Assembly: GCF_002282895.1 (NCBI RefSeq)
Contig: NZ_NRRB01000001.1
Location: forward strand, 763,418 to 827,417
DNA length: 64,000 nucleotides
Source: Paraferrimonas haliotis
Lineage (GTDB): Bacteria > Pseudomonadota > Gammaproteobacteria > Enterobacterales > Shewanellaceae
Reading direction: 5' to 3'
This document shows, one piece after another, positions 7,726 through 17,342 of this stretch (position 1 is its first letter; every line of letters starts with the position of its first letter). The position numbers were made by a program, and so were the translations under genes. Below the pieces are notes generated by a model. That model was not told where the DNA came from. It searched no databases and saw only the letters and a program-made list of their open reading frames with translations.

Positions 7726-9981
7726 TTAACTGTGTTTGCCCTCCTTGTGCAATTGACCGTGCTCTAAGCGATAGCATTGGTCTGCAGACGCTATGGTTGT
7801 GGCTCGGTGGGCTATGATGATCCGGGTGAGATCGAGCCGTTTTATTTGGTCGTTTATCAGGGTTTCGTTGTTGGCGTCGAGGTGGCTGGTGGCTTCGTCG
7901 AGCAACAGTAACTTGGGCTGCTGGTACAGAGCTCTGGCCAGCATGAGCCGCTGAATTTGTCCGCCGGATAGCTGATTGCCCATGTCGCCCACTAGGCTGT
8001 TGTAACCCATGGGCATGGCTTCAATGTCTTGATGAATGTGCGCGGTTTGTGCGGCGGCGGTTATAGCAGACAGATTCGGTTGTGGGTCGAAGGCGGCGAT
8101 ATTGTCGATAATGCTGCCGCTTAATAAGGTGTCGTCTTGCATCACCGCACCCACTTGGCGACGGTACTGGCTAAGGCCAATGGCTTCGATGTCTTGGCCG
8201 TTCACTAGCACTTGGCCGCTGGTGGGACGAATCAGTCCTAAAAGAATTTTCATCAGAGTTGTTTTACCGCTGCCACTAGCACCGGCGATGGCAATACTTT
8301 GTCCTGGTTTAACGGTTAAATTGATGCCGTTGAGCAGTGGACGCTTGGCGTTTGGGTAGCTAAAGCAGACGTCTACTAGTTGCAAGCGCATTTGTGCTTG
8401 ATTAACTTGAGCTATTTGCGCGTTAAGGTTTGATTCTGTTGGGCTTAAGGCAATATCGCCGATGCGATTTAAGTGAAGGCGCAGCATTTTAAACTGAATG
8501 GCTTGCTCAATGAGCATACTGATGCGCTCGATAAACTGAGCTTTGTAGGCCATAAACGCCAAAAGCATACCTACGCTTAACTCTGAGGCCATTACAGCCA
8601 TTGCTGCAAGATAAATAACCACAACATTTTCCAACCCAAACAATAGCTTGTTGGCGGTATCAAGGCTTATTTTTAGCTTGCCTACGCGAATGTCGGCGTT
8701 AATGACATCGGCATATCGATTTTGCCAAGTGGCGTGCCGACGCTGCTCTTGGGCAAACAGCTTTAAGGTTTGCATGGCTTTTAGGGATTCAAGCAGGTGG
8801 CTTTGCTCTTTGGCGCTGGCGTGTATCTGCTGCTCATTAGCTTGGTGCAGCGCTGAGTAGCTTAACAGGCGAATGAGGCTATACAAGGCAATGGCAATGG
8901 CTACGACCAACGTAAGCTGTGCTGAATACATCAGCATGAATACCAGCACCGCAATGGACATTATGCCATCGACTAAGGTTTCGGAAAGACCTGTGGTTAG
9001 GCGTTCACGCACTTGATGCAAAGAGCCAAAACGGCTAACCACATCGCCAATGTGGCGCGTCATAAAGTAGTTCATTGGCAAACGCAACAAATGGCCGAGT
9101 AAGTTGCTGCCTAGGCTCAGATTAAACAAAGCGCTTACTCGCAAAACTAAATAGCCGCGCAACCAGTGGCTAATGGCTTTAAAGACGCTAATAAGCGCAA
9201 AGCCGATGGCAAGCACCATTAACAGCGCTTGGTCGTGACTGACTAAAACTTCATCCACCACCCATTGCATGTAATAGGGGCCGAGTAAACTGATGACTTG
9301 CAGCAATAAGCTTAGCGCAATGAGTTTAGCCAAAGCGCGTTTAAAGCCAATCAGCTGCTGCCACAGTTGCCGCCATTGCAGTTGCTGACGTTGCTGTTTG
9401 GCTTTGAAGTCCTTTTGGGGTGATAGCTCTAATGCTATGCCGGTAAAGTGTTTAGCTACTTGCTCAAGTGTCAGTTTGACTTTGCCACGGCCGGGATCGT
9501 GAATCACTAAGCTGTGGGCTTTGCATTGAGCGAGTACCACAAAGTGGTTGAGATCCCAATGCAAAATAGCGGGTAGCTGCAATTGGTGTAACTGCTCTAG
9601 CGGGCACTTAAGCGCTCTAGAATTAAGCTGCAGTTGCGCACCTAATTCGATGAGCTGCTTTAAGTTGGTGCCTGAAAGCGAGCTGCTACTGAGTTGGCGA
9701 ATGGCCGCTAGGTCCATTTTATGACCGTGGTAGTTGGCTATCATGGCTAAGCAAGCCAGTCCGCACTCGGCGATTTCGTCTTGACGGATCACTGGCAGAC
9801 GGTTGTTGCCACTGAAGTTAAGCTTTTGCAGCAGAGATTGCGGCTGCTGTGGCGATAAAGCTCCCGTTGCGGCACTCGCCGAGGCAGAGGAGGTTGACTC
9901 CCCAGCGTGCGCCTCAACAGGAGAAGCGTGCTGCCAACTGGGCAACACCCAGGTTTGGCTTTGATTGGCAGCCTTAGTCAT
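7726..9981 (-). CDS. C39-peptidase ABC exporter of a microcin/bacteriocin (CvaB-like)
   Basis: A 751-residue inner-membrane transporter that would cut double-glycine leaders and export the peptide. Order: a Ser/Ala-rich tail (1-55) unusual for the family, the C39 peptidase (about 60-190) with the Cys73 motif EIAECGLACL, the His in LNHFVVL and the Asp in IHDPGRG, all three catalytic residues present. An ABC membrane domain (about 220-500) and a nucleotide-binding domain with GASGSGKTT, LSGGQIQRL and LLLDEATSHLD follow. It overlaps the HlyD gene stop by one base (TAATG), so the two are translationally coupled. Its substrate is probably the 72-residue precursor downstream. Confidence 0.93.
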   Translation of the reverse strand: MTKAANQSQTWVLPSWQHASPVEAHAGESTSSASASAATGALSPQQPQSLLQKLNFSGNNRLPVIRQDEIAECGLACLAMIANYHGHKMDLAAIRQLSSSSLSGTNLKQLIELGAQLQLNSRALKCPLEQLHQLQLPAILHWDLNHFVVLAQCKAHSLVIHDPGRGKVKLTLEQVAKHFTGIALELSPQKDFKAKQQRQQLQWRQLWQQLIGFKRALAKLIALSLLLQVISLLGPYYMQWVVDEVLVSHDQALLMVLAIGFALISVFKAISHWLRGYLVLRVSALFNLSLGSNLLGHLLRLPMNYFMTRHIGDVVSRFGSLHQVRERLTTGLSETLVDGIMSIAVLVFMLMYSAQLTLVVAIAIALYSLIRLLSYSALHQANEQQIHASAKEQSHLLESLKAMQTLKLFAQEQRRHATWQNRYADVINADIRVGKLKISLDTANKLLFGLENVVVIYLAAMAVMASELSVGMLLAFMAYKAQFIERISMLIEQAIQFKMLRLHLNRIGDIALSPTESNLNAQIAQVNQAQMRLQLVDVCFSYPNAKRPLLNGINLTVKPGQSIAIAGASGSGKTTLMKILLGLIRPTSGQVLVNGQDIEAIGLSQYRRQVGAVMQDDTLLSGSIIDNIAAFDPQPNLSAITAAAQTAHIHQDIEAMPMGYNSLVGDMGNQLSGGQIQRLMLARALYQQPKLLLLDEATSHLDANNETLINDQIKRLDLTRIIIAHRATTIASADQCYRLEHGQLHKEGKHS

Positions 9982-11228
9982 TAGCTTACTCTCCCACGCA
10001 AGCTGCTAATTGGGCTGAGCAGCCATTGCAAAAGGCTTTGTTGCTCTAAAATAATGTCGGCTTGAAACAGCATGCCTGAGCGCAGTGGAAACTCGTTGCC
10101 AAAGGCGTTGATGCTTTGTTGCTCGAGTTTGGCTCGCACTCGGTAAACCGGCTCAGATAACGAATACGGCCCCATGCTTTCATTTTGCAATAGCAGCGAC
10201 TGATCCAGCTCTACGATTTCGGTGTCGATGAAGCCGTATTTTTGATAGGGAAAAGCGTCGAGTCTAATCCGCGCTTGTTGGCCTTTATCAATGAAGCCGG
10301 CACTGCGGGTAGGTAATAGCAATTCAGCAATAAGTTCGCTGTCGCTGGGTAAAATGCTCAGTAGCGGTTGATTGCTGGTTCTAAATTGGCCGGTGTGGCT
10401 ACGAATGGTGGTAACTCGGCCACTGGCACTGGCAGTAATAGTGCTTTGCAGCTGGGCATGATTGTGCAATAGGCGCTGCTCGAGCTCTGAGATTTGCTGT
10501 TGGTTGTTGGACAGCGTCATGGCTTGGCTAATGGGCAATTGGCGAATATCGCTGCTGAGCTGGCTGATTTGTTGTTCGAGGCTTAGCTGTTGGCTTTGGT
10601 TGTGGCTCAGCTCTTGGCGGATCTGATATAGCTGATCTTGCTGAGCGGTTATCTGGGTTTTAGCAATAAAGCCTTGTTGAGCAAGCGCTTGATGTTGCTG
10701 AAGTTGGCTTTTGTGCAATTGTGCGCGCTGCGCTAGCAGTTGGCCGGTGTGGCGATGGGTTTCTAGCGCTTGGGTGAGCTCTTGTTTCTGTTGTTGTGCA
10801 CGCTGAAGCTGTTGGTTGTGCAGTTGGCGTAAATGGGTTCGCTCTTGTTGACGTTGCGCCAATTGTTGTTGCAGCGCTTGGGTTATTTGCTTGGCTAAGG
10901 CGGGATTGCTCGCGGCGGAGGTGTGTAATTGGAGCTTGGCGAGCACTTGGCCTTTTTCTACCAGCTGGCCTTCTGTAACCAGCAACTCGGTTAGGGTGCC
11001 GTTTTGGGGCGGATAGACTTTGATGAGGCCAGCGTTAGGACGCAAATAGCCAAACACGGTTTCTTTTCGGGCGTAATCTTGGCTGATAACAAATACCGCG
11101 ATGGCTAGAAAGGTGACAAGGGTGATGGCAATGCTGGTGGTGAGTGCTAGCGGTTGTAGTAAGCAAACTTCGCCTTCTAAGCGTTGTTGCTGGTGAGTGA
11201 CCGCTTGCTTTCTGAAAAGTCCATTCAT
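9981..11228 (-). CDS. HlyD-family secretion adaptor (CvaA-like)
   Basis: Periplasmic adaptor that would link the C39 ABC exporter to an outer-membrane TolC-type channel. From ATG 11228 it has 415 residues: a short cytoplasmic tail (MNGLFRKQAVTHQQQRLEG), one membrane helix at about 27-50, a biotinyl-lipoyl-like part, a long Gln/Leu/His-rich coiled coil (about 110-260), the second lipoyl half and a C-terminal beta domain. ATG 11228 was chosen because it has GGAG nine bases upstream and matches CvaA-type starts; the frame stays open to 11366 but that extension is not hydrophobic and lacks an SD. No TolC gene is present in the window. Confidence 0.88.
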   Translation of the reverse strand: MNGLFRKQAVTHQQQRLEGEVCLLQPLALTTSIAITLVTFLAIAVFVISQDYARKETVFGYLRPNAGLIKVYPPQNGTLTELLVTEGQLVEKGQVLAKLQLHTSAASNPALAKQITQALQQQLAQRQQERTHLRQLHNQQLQRAQQQKQELTQALETHRHTGQLLAQRAQLHKSQLQQHQALAQQGFIAKTQITAQQDQLYQIRQELSHNQSQQLSLEQQISQLSSDIRQLPISQAMTLSNNQQQISELEQRLLHNHAQLQSTITASASGRVTTIRSHTGQFRTSNQPLLSILPSDSELIAELLLPTRSAGFIDKGQQARIRLDAFPYQKYGFIDTEIVELDQSLLLQNESMGPYSLSEPVYRVRAKLEQQSINAFGNEFPLRSGMLFQADIILEQQSLLQWLLSPISSLRGRVS

Positions 11229-11686
11229 GTTGTTACTACTCCCTGTAGTTTTTTTTGCATCCGTTTTTAGCCTTAGAAAGCCGCTGAAATTAGCTGCTGC
11301 TGTTCGGCATTCCTGTTCCCTACGTGGCACCCTGAGAAAGTTAGAAGTTGATTCTGATTTTGGCAAGTTCCCTTGTAAAATGTAGGGAATTATTTGGCTT
11401 GATTTAGGGCTCGTTTGTTGGCGTTTTACTACTACTTTTTGATAGGTTTATTGCTTAGCTGACGTCTTTATTTTGCGAGTTATTTTGGTAACTTTATGAA
11501 TTTAAATGATTTAAGAATTTTGGTTATAAGGTATTCCTAAAACTTATATTTAAAGTGGTGATTAACGTCAAAAACGAAGAATTTTTGATTAACTTGGCGT
11601 TGAAATGCGTTAACTGTCGTGAGTTTTTCCGTGCAATATGACAAAATAGCCGCCAATTTTGGTAACCACAGAAACGGTGCTTTGTT
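11229..11686. other. AT-rich divergent intergenic region between the secretion genes and ettA
   Basis: About 460 bases with no convincing gene. It must hold the promoters for the minus-strand exporter operon and for plus-strand ettA. An inverted repeat TTCCCT...AGGGAA (11368-11373 and 11384-11389) could be an operator. No clear promoter hexamers could be assigned with confidence. Confidence 0.4.
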
Positions 11687-13354
11687 ATGGCGCAATTTGT
11701 TTATTCGATGCTAAGGGTTGGGAAGATAGTCCCGCCTAAGCGTCAAATCTTAAAAGATATTTCTCTTAGCTTTTTTCCTGGTGCGAAGATCGGCGTACTG
11801 GGTCTTAACGGTGCTGGTAAGTCGACGCTGCTTAAAATTATGGCAGGGCTTGATACCGAAATTGAAGGTGAAGCGCGCCCTATGCCGGGCATTAAAATCG
11901 GCTATTTACCGCAGGAGCCGCAGTTAGACGAATCGCAAACCGTGAGAGAAGCAGTAGAAGAGGCCTTAGGCGAGGTGACCCATGCGCTGAAACGCTTGGA
12001 TGAAGTTTACGCCTTGTATGCTGAGGCGGATGCGGATTTTGATGCGCTTGCTAAGGAGCAAGGGCAGCTTGAGGCCATTATTCAAGCACACGATGGTCAT
12101 AATATTGAGACTCAGTTGGAGCGAGCAGCCGATGCGTTGCGTCTGCCGGAGTGGGATGCTCAAATTGGCGTACTGTCTGGTGGTGAGCGTCGTAGGGTGG
12201 CTTTGTGTCGCTTGTTGCTTGAAAAGCCGGACATGCTGCTGCTCGATGAGCCAACGAACCACTTGGATGCTGAGTCTGTGAACTGGCTTGAACGCTTCTT
12301 GGATGATTATCCGGGAACTGTGGTGGCCATTACTCACGACCGCTATTTCTTAGATAACGTTGCTGGCTGGATTTTGGAGCTTGACCGCGGTGAAGGCATT
12401 CCTTGGGAAGGTAACTACTCGAGCTGGCTGGAGCAAAAGGACGCTCGTTTGGCGCAGGAAGCTTCTTCAGAGAAGGCGCGTCAGAAATCCATTGAGAAAG
12501 AGCTTGAGTGGGTTCGCTCGAATCCTAAGGGTCGACAGGCTAAGTCGAAAGCGCGTATGGCTCGTTTTGAAGAGCTGAACAATACTGACCGTCAAAAGCG
12601 TAATGAAACCAATGAGCTGTTCATTCCACCAGGACCGCGTCTTGGCGACAAAGTGGTGGAAGTAAATAACTTAACTAAATCCTTTGGCGATCGAGTGCTT
12701 ATTGATGATTTGAGCTTTTCAATACCCAAAGGTGCGATTGTAGGAATTGTTGGCCCTAATGGTGCCGGTAAATCGACGCTGTTTAAACTGCTGAGCGGCT
12801 CGGAGCAGCCGGATAGCGGCTCTATTGAGCTTGGGGATACCGTGCAGCTGGCGTCGGTGGATCAGTTCCGCGATTCGATGGTGGATAGCAATACCGTATG
12901 GCAAGAAATCTCCGAAGGTCAGGATATTTTGCGTATTAATGCAACTGAGATCCCGTCGCGCGCTTATGTTGGCCGTTTTAACTTCCGCGGTTCGGATCAG
13001 CAAAAGATCATCGGCGAGCTGTCGGGCGGTGAGCGCAACCGCGTGCACTTGGCTAAATTGCTTAAAGCGGGCGGCAACATGTTATTGCTCGATGAGCCAA
13101 CCAACGACTTGGATGTGGAAACCTTACGAGCTTTGGAAGAAGCGTTGTTAGAGTTTCCTGGATGTGCCATGGTGATTTCGCATGACCGTTGGTTCTTAGA
13201 TCGCATTGCAACTCACATTTTGGACTATCGCGATGAAGGCCAAGTGAACTTCTTCGAAGGTAACTACAACGAATACACCGCTTGGTTGAAAGAAACTCAA
13301 GGTAAAGAAGCCATCGAGCCGCATCGCTTAAAGTACAAGCGCATGAGCAAGTAA
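11687..13354 (+). CDS. ettA: Energy-dependent translational throttle protein EttA (ABC-F)
   Basis: A cytoplasmic ABC-F ATPase that binds the ribosomal E site and gates entry into elongation according to the ADP/ATP ratio. 555 residues, the same as E. coli EttA. It has two ABC domains without membrane parts: Walker A GLNGAGKST and GPNGAGKST, signatures LSGGERRRV and LSGGERNRV, and Walker B LLLDEPTNHLD and LLLDEPTNDLD. The charged linker between the domains carries the P-site tRNA interaction motif region. It stands alone, and its stop is followed within 7 bases by a block of the GGGGACGTACCCC repeat. Confidence 0.96.
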   Translation: MAQFVYSMLRVGKIVPPKRQILKDISLSFFPGAKIGVLGLNGAGKSTLLKIMAGLDTEIEGEARPMPGIKIGYLPQEPQLDESQTVREAVEEALGEVTHALKRLDEVYALYAEADADFDALAKEQGQLEAIIQAHDGHNIETQLERAADALRLPEWDAQIGVLSGGERRRVALCRLLLEKPDMLLLDEPTNHLDAESVNWLERFLDDYPGTVVAITHDRYFLDNVAGWILELDRGEGIPWEGNYSSWLEQKDARLAQEASSEKARQKSIEKELEWVRSNPKGRQAKSKARMARFEELNNTDRQKRNETNELFIPPGPRLGDKVVEVNNLTKSFGDRVLIDDLSFSIPKGAIVGIVGPNGAGKSTLFKLLSGSEQPDSGSIELGDTVQLASVDQFRDSMVDSNTVWQEISEGQDILRINATEIPSRAYVGRFNFRGSDQQKIIGELSGGERNRVHLAKLLKAGGNMLLLDEPTNDLDVETLRALEEALLEFPGCAMVISHDRWFLDRIATHILDYRDEGQVNFFEGNYNEYTAWLKETQGKEAIEPHRLKYKRMSK

Positions 13355-13360
13355 CAGCTT

Positions 13361-13497
13361 GGGGACGTACCCTTTTGGCAGTTTGCCGGAGGGGTACGTC
13401 CCTTTTCGCTAGTTATCCACAGGGGTACGTCCCCATTCGCTCTTTTCGAAAAAAGGGTACGTCCCCAAATGGGAGTTATCCACAAGGGTACGTCCCC
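13361..13497. repeat. Repeat block A: 5 copies of GGGGACGTACCCC-type 13-mer, with two DnaA-box sequences
   Basis: One copy in the ACGTAC orientation (13361-13372) is followed by four in the complementary GTACGT orientation (starting 13391, 13422, 13455 and 13486). Perfect TTATCCACA sequences lie at 13413-13421 and 13476-13484, each directly before a copy. The block fills most of the ettA-glyA gap. Opposed copies can pair as a stem. The family looks like a REP/BIME-type dispersed element; no transposase is in the window. Confidence 0.85.
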
Positions 13498-13598
13498 TAG
13501 GTTTTTGCGTTATCGCTAGTGTTAGCTCACAGTTTTCGATAGAATGCGGCCAACCCCTAATCTTCCCAAAACAACTTTAATTGCGTCAGGAGAGACGA

Positions 13599-14855
13599 AT
13601 GCTGAACAAAGCAATGAATATTGCCGATTTCGATCCCGAGTTGCACCAAGCGATTGTTAACGAGACCCGCCGTCAAGAAGAGCATATTGAGTTAATTGCT
13701 TCAGAGAACTATACCAGCCCTAGAGTGCTAGAGGCTCAAGGTTCTCAGCTGACAAACAAATACGCGGAAGGTTATCCAGGTAAACGTTATTACGGTGGTT
13801 GTGAGTACGTCGACATTGCTGAGCAATTAGCCATCAGTCGCGCCAATGAACTGTTTGGTTCAGAGTATGCCAACGTACAACCGCATTCTGGCTCACAGGC
13901 AAATGCGGCTGTGTTTATGGCACTGATTTCGCCAGGTGACACGGTTTTAGGTATGAGCCTTGACCATGGTGGGCATCTTACTCATGGTTCTCCGGTGAAC
14001 TTCTCTGGAAAACACTACAACGCCATTCCATATGGTATCGATTCTGAGACCGGAGAATTGGATTACGATGAGATTCTAGCGCTGGCAAAAGAGCATCAAC
14101 CAAAAATGATCATTGGTGGTTTTTCAGCTTATTCTGGCGTTGTTGATTGGGCAAAGATGCGTGAAATTGCTGATGCTACCGGCGCATACTTATTCGTTGA
14201 TATGGCCCACGTTGCAGGCTTGATTGCAGCGGGTGTGTACCCAAATCCTGTTCCGCATGCTCACGTCGTGACTACAACTACGCATAAAACACTCGCGGGT
14301 CCTCGTGGTGGATTGATTTTGTCTGCGGAAGGCGATGAGACTTTATATAAAAAGCTAAATTCAGCAGTATTCCCAGGGGGCCAAGGCGGGCCACTCATGC
14401 ACGTTATCGCAGCTAAAGCCGTTGCCTTTAAAGAAGCGCTAGAGCCAGAGTTTAAGACCTACCAAGCTCAGGTTGTTAAAAACGCTCAAGCGATGGCAGC
14501 TACCTTTATCGAACGAGGATTCAATGTGGTCTCCGGTGGCACTCACAACCATCTATTCCTGCTGGATCTTATTGATAAGGACATCACTGGTAAAGACGCG
14601 GATGCAGCTCTTGGTGCGGCTAACATAACGGTTAACAAGAACTCAGTTCCTAACGATCCGCGCTCGCCGTTTGTTACTTCGGGTTTGCGCATCGGCTCAC
14701 CAGCAATTACACGCAGAGGCTTTAGCGAAGCGGAAGCTAAGCTGCTTACCAATTGGATTTGCGACATTCTAGAGAGTATGGGTGACCAAGCGGTCATCGA
14801 AAAAGTGAAAGGGCAAGTGGTCGAGCTTTGTGGCCGCTTCCCCGTTTACGCATAA
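13599..14855 (+). CDS. glyA: Serine hydroxymethyltransferase
   Basis: PLP enzyme that interconverts serine and glycine with tetrahydrofolate, the main source of one-carbon units. 418 residues from ATG 13599, chosen because CAGGAGA lies just upstream and the length matches E. coli GlyA (417); an upstream TTG (13581) is less likely. Motifs: ELIASENY near the start, [11 protein letters not shown], and the PLP lysine loop [15 protein letters not shown] at about residues 222-236. It lies between repeat blocks A and B, and nrdR follows in the same direction. Confidence 0.97.
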   Translation: MLNKAMNIADFDPELHQAIVNETRRQEEHIELIASENYTSPRVLEAQGSQLTNKYAEGYPGKRYYGGCEYVDIAEQLAISRANELFGSEYANVQPHSGSQANAAVFMALISPGDTVLGMSLDHGGHLTHGSPVNFSGKHYNAIPYGIDSETGELDYDEILALAKEHQPKMIIGGFSAYSGVVDWAKMREIADATGAYLFVDMAHVAGLIAAGVYPNPVPHAHVVTTTTHKTLAGPRGGLILSAEGDETLYKKLNSAVFPGGQGGPLMHVIAAKAVAFKEALEPEFKTYQAQVVKNAQAMAATFIERGFNVVSGGTHNHLFLLDLIDKDITGKDADAALGAANITVNKNSVPNDPRSPFVTSGLRIGSPAITRRGFSEAEAKLLTNWICDILESMGDQAVIEKVKGQVVELCGRFPVYA

Positions 14856-14884
14856 AAGCTCCTCTGCGCAACTAAACGCTAAAA

Positions 14885-15011
14885 GGGACGTACCCCAGCG
14901 CCTTTGGGGACGTACCCCTATAGCCGAAGGTAGAAAAGGGTACGTCCCCAATAGCCAAACAGCTAAAAGGGTACGTCCCCAATAGACAAACAGCTAAGAG
15001 GGTACGTCCCC
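14885..15011. repeat. Repeat block B: 5 copies of the GGGGACGTACCCC-type 13-mer
   Basis: Two copies in ACGTAC orientation (14885-14896, 14906-14918) are followed by three in GTACGT orientation (14938-14949, 14969-14980, 15000-15011). The last two sit in a longer direct repeat of about 31 bases that includes the stretch AAACAGCTAA. The block fills the gap between glyA and nrdR and ends 22 bases before the nrdR start. Confidence 0.85.
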
Positions 15012-15033
15012 GAGTTTAGAGGTTTAGGTAGTT

Positions 15034-15486
15034 ATGCATTGTCCTTTTTGTGCTGCTAACGATACGAAAGTCATCGATTCGCGATTGGTTGCTGATGGCC
15101 ACCAAGTGCGTAGAAGGCGCAGTTGTAATGTTTGCAGCGAGCGCTTCACCACGTTTGAAACTGCGGAGCTTGTGATGCCGCGCATCATTAAACACGACGG
15201 TTCGCGCCAGCCATTCGATGAAGATAAACTTAGAAATGGCATTCAACGTGCTGTTGAAAAGCGCCCTGTCTCCATGGAGCAAATTGAAAAAAGCATTAGC
15301 CGCATCAAGTCGGAACTGCGTGCTACCGGCGAGCGAGAAGTGGACAGCTCCATGGTAGGCAACTTGGTTATGGATCAGCTCAAGGAGTTGGACAAAGTCG
15401 CTTACATTCGCTTCGCCAGTGTTTATCGAGCTTTTGAAGACGTCAGTCAGTTCGGCGAGGTCATCGCCAGCTTGGAAAAGATTTGA
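15034..15486 (+). CDS. nrdR: Transcriptional repressor NrdR
   Basis: Represses ribonucleotide reductase genes by sensing ATP/dATP. 150 residues: an N-terminal zinc ribbon with CPFC (3-6) and CNVC, the RRRRSC basic stretch and RFTTFE, then an ATP-cone domain beginning at about residue 46 (VIKHDGSR-type motif, here [11 protein letters not shown]). Normal length for the family. It precedes ribD in the order usual for gammaproteobacteria. Confidence 0.96.
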   Translation: MHCPFCAANDTKVIDSRLVADGHQVRRRRSCNVCSERFTTFETAELVMPRIIKHDGSRQPFDEDKLRNGIQRAVEKRPVSMEQIEKSISRIKSELRATGEREVDSSMVGNLVMDQLKELDKVAYIRFASVYRAFEDVSQFGEVIASLEKI

Positions 15487-15524
15487 TAGCGCCATTGTCT
15501 CGACGCGTTAATGAGATCGCTTAA

Positions 15525-16658
15525 ATGACTCAAGATCTTGCTACACCCCATGTTTCTTCTGTAGATATCGAAATGATGCAGCGCGCTATTCGTTTGGCGC
15601 GCAAGGGCCGTTATTCCACTCGTCCCAACCCCAAAGTCGGCTGTGTCATTGTTGCTAATGGACACGTGGTAGGAGAGGGCTACCATATCAAAGCGGGCGG
15701 TCCTCATGCCGAAGTTCACGCGCTAGCGCAAGCGGCCGATAAGGCGCAAGGCGCCTGTGCTTACGTAACCTTAGAGCCTTGCAGTCACTTTGGTCGCACT
15801 CCGCCATGCGCGCAAGCGTTAATCGACGCCAAGGTGAGCAAAGTGGTGGTGGCGATGGTGGATCCCAACCCACAAGTCGCCGGCAAGGGCATCGCTATGC
15901 TTCAGCAAGCGGGCATTGAGGTCGTCACCGGAGTCTTGCAAACCCAAGCTCGGGCGCTCAATCCAGGCTTTTTCAAGCGCATGGAAACCGGGCTTCCTTA
16001 TGTACGGGTTAAGCTCGCCGCTACCCTAGACGGTAAAACCGCGCTGGCCAATGGCGAATCTAAGTGGATAACCGGCCCGCAAGCGCGCACAGATGTGCAG
16101 GATTGGCGCGCTTTAAGCTGCGCCGTGATTACCGGGCGAGGCACGGTACAGCGTGACAACCCTTCGCTCACCGTTCGACCGCAGCAATGGGCTGCCTATG
16201 GCCGCGACCTGCAGCAGCTCAGCCAGTTACAAGCGCCATTGAGAGTAGTGCTCGACAGGCAAGCCAAGCTCACTCCGAGCATTCAGATGGCTCAGGATAA
16301 GCAGCCGTTGTTGCTGGTATCACAGCAAGATTATCGCTGCCAATGGCCCGACTGGGTCAAAACTGAACAATTAAGCCAATCGGATCCTGATGACCTTAAG
16401 CAGCTGCTAGAATTACTGGCTAAGCAAGGCATTAACGAAGTGCTTGTGGAAGCTGGCGCTACCCTTGCAGGGGCATTTGTTCAACAGCAGCTGGTGGATG
16501 AATTGATTTTATATCAAGCGCCTAAATTGATAGGCAATGACGGTCGAGACTTGCTAAAACATGATGCGCTTAGCAGAATGGAACAAGTGTCATTGTTAAC
16601 ATGCATCGAATCCCGTCAATTTGGCGTGGATACCCGCTTAATATTGAAACGAGACTAA
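15525..16658 (+). CDS. ribD: Bifunctional riboflavin biosynthesis deaminase/reductase RibD
   Basis: Carries out the second and third steps of riboflavin synthesis: deamination of the pyrimidinone and reduction of the ribosyl side chain with NADPH. 377 residues. The N-terminal deaminase domain has HAEVHAL and PCSHFGRTPPC, the zinc ligands. The C-terminal reductase domain begins near KLAATLDGKTAL and ends in LILKRD. The stop overlaps the ribE start (TAATG), so the genes are translationally coupled. Confidence 0.96.
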   Translation: MTQDLATPHVSSVDIEMMQRAIRLARKGRYSTRPNPKVGCVIVANGHVVGEGYHIKAGGPHAEVHALAQAADKAQGACAYVTLEPCSHFGRTPPCAQALIDAKVSKVVVAMVDPNPQVAGKGIAMLQQAGIEVVTGVLQTQARALNPGFFKRMETGLPYVRVKLAATLDGKTALANGESKWITGPQARTDVQDWRALSCAVITGRGTVQRDNPSLTVRPQQWAAYGRDLQQLSQLQAPLRVVLDRQAKLTPSIQMAQDKQPLLLVSQQDYRCQWPDWVKTEQLSQSDPDDLKQLLELLAKQGINEVLVEAGATLAGAFVQQQLVDELILYQAPKLIGNDGRDLLKHDALSRMEQVSLLTCIESRQFGVDTRLILKRD

Positions 16659-17311
16659 TGTTTACAGGAATCATTGAGGCCACAGGCACGATTTGTCAAA
16701 TCCAGCGTCACCAACAAGGGCTGGCGCTACAAGTGAACAGCGGCAAACTACCTCTCGAAGGCACCCAGCTTGGCGACTCCATCGCCACCAATGGCGTTTG
16801 CCTAACCGTTACCCAATTGCACCCTCAAGGCTTTAGCGCGTATGTCTCCGCTGAAACCGTGAAACTCACCGGATTCAGTGATTACCAAATTGGCCAACGA
16901 GTAAATCTAGAGCGGGCGGTCACCCCAAACACCCGCTTAGGGGGGCACATGGTCTCGGGTCATGTGGACGGTAAAGCGACCTGCATTGAGCGCAACCAAG
17001 TTGGTGACGCCATCGAGTTTTGGATTCAACCACCGGCGGCATTAGCACGCTACATACCCTATAAAGGCTCGGTTACCGTAGACGGTGTTAGTCTCACGGT
17101 TAACGAATTAAAAGCCGGTAGCTTTAGACTGACCATTGTCCCTCATACGGCACTCGAAACCACCTTAGAGCACCTGCAAGTTAATGATGAACTGAATTTA
17201 GAAGTGGATTTAATTGCTCGCTACTTAGAGCAGCTGATGAGCGCACAGCAGCCGACTCAGCCCCAAGGATTATCACTTGACGCGTTGGCCAAAGCAGGCT
17301 TCACCCGTTAA
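16658..17311 (+). CDS. ribE: Riboflavin synthase (alpha subunit)
   Basis: Dismutates two 6,7-dimethyl-8-ribityllumazine molecules to riboflavin. 217 residues from ATG 16658, chosen because MFTGIIEATG is the invariant start of this family. It has two homologous lumazine-binding barrels, the second starting near residue 97 (LGGHMVSGHVDG). The gene overlaps ribD by one base, and ribBX starts 31 bases after its stop. Confidence 0.96.
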   Translation: MFTGIIEATGTICQIQRHQQGLALQVNSGKLPLEGTQLGDSIATNGVCLTVTQLHPQGFSAYVSAETVKLTGFSDYQIGQRVNLERAVTPNTRLGGHMVSGHVDGKATCIERNQVGDAIEFWIQPPAALARYIPYKGSVTVDGVSLTVNELKAGSFRLTIVPHTALETTLEHLQVNDELNLEVDLIARYLEQLMSAQQPTQPQGLSLDALAKAGFTR

Positions 17312-17342
17312 CTCAAATTACCCAAGATGTTAAGGATGCCCC

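Noticed and set aside
11229..11366. Longer start for the HlyD adaptor (up to 11366)
   Set aside because: The extra 46 residues have no SD and no family resemblance, while ATG 11228 has GGAG upstream and a CvaA-like start.
17312..17342. FMN riboswitch upstream of the ribB part
   Set aside because: The gap is only 31 bases, far too short for the element, and none of its conserved core is visible nearby.
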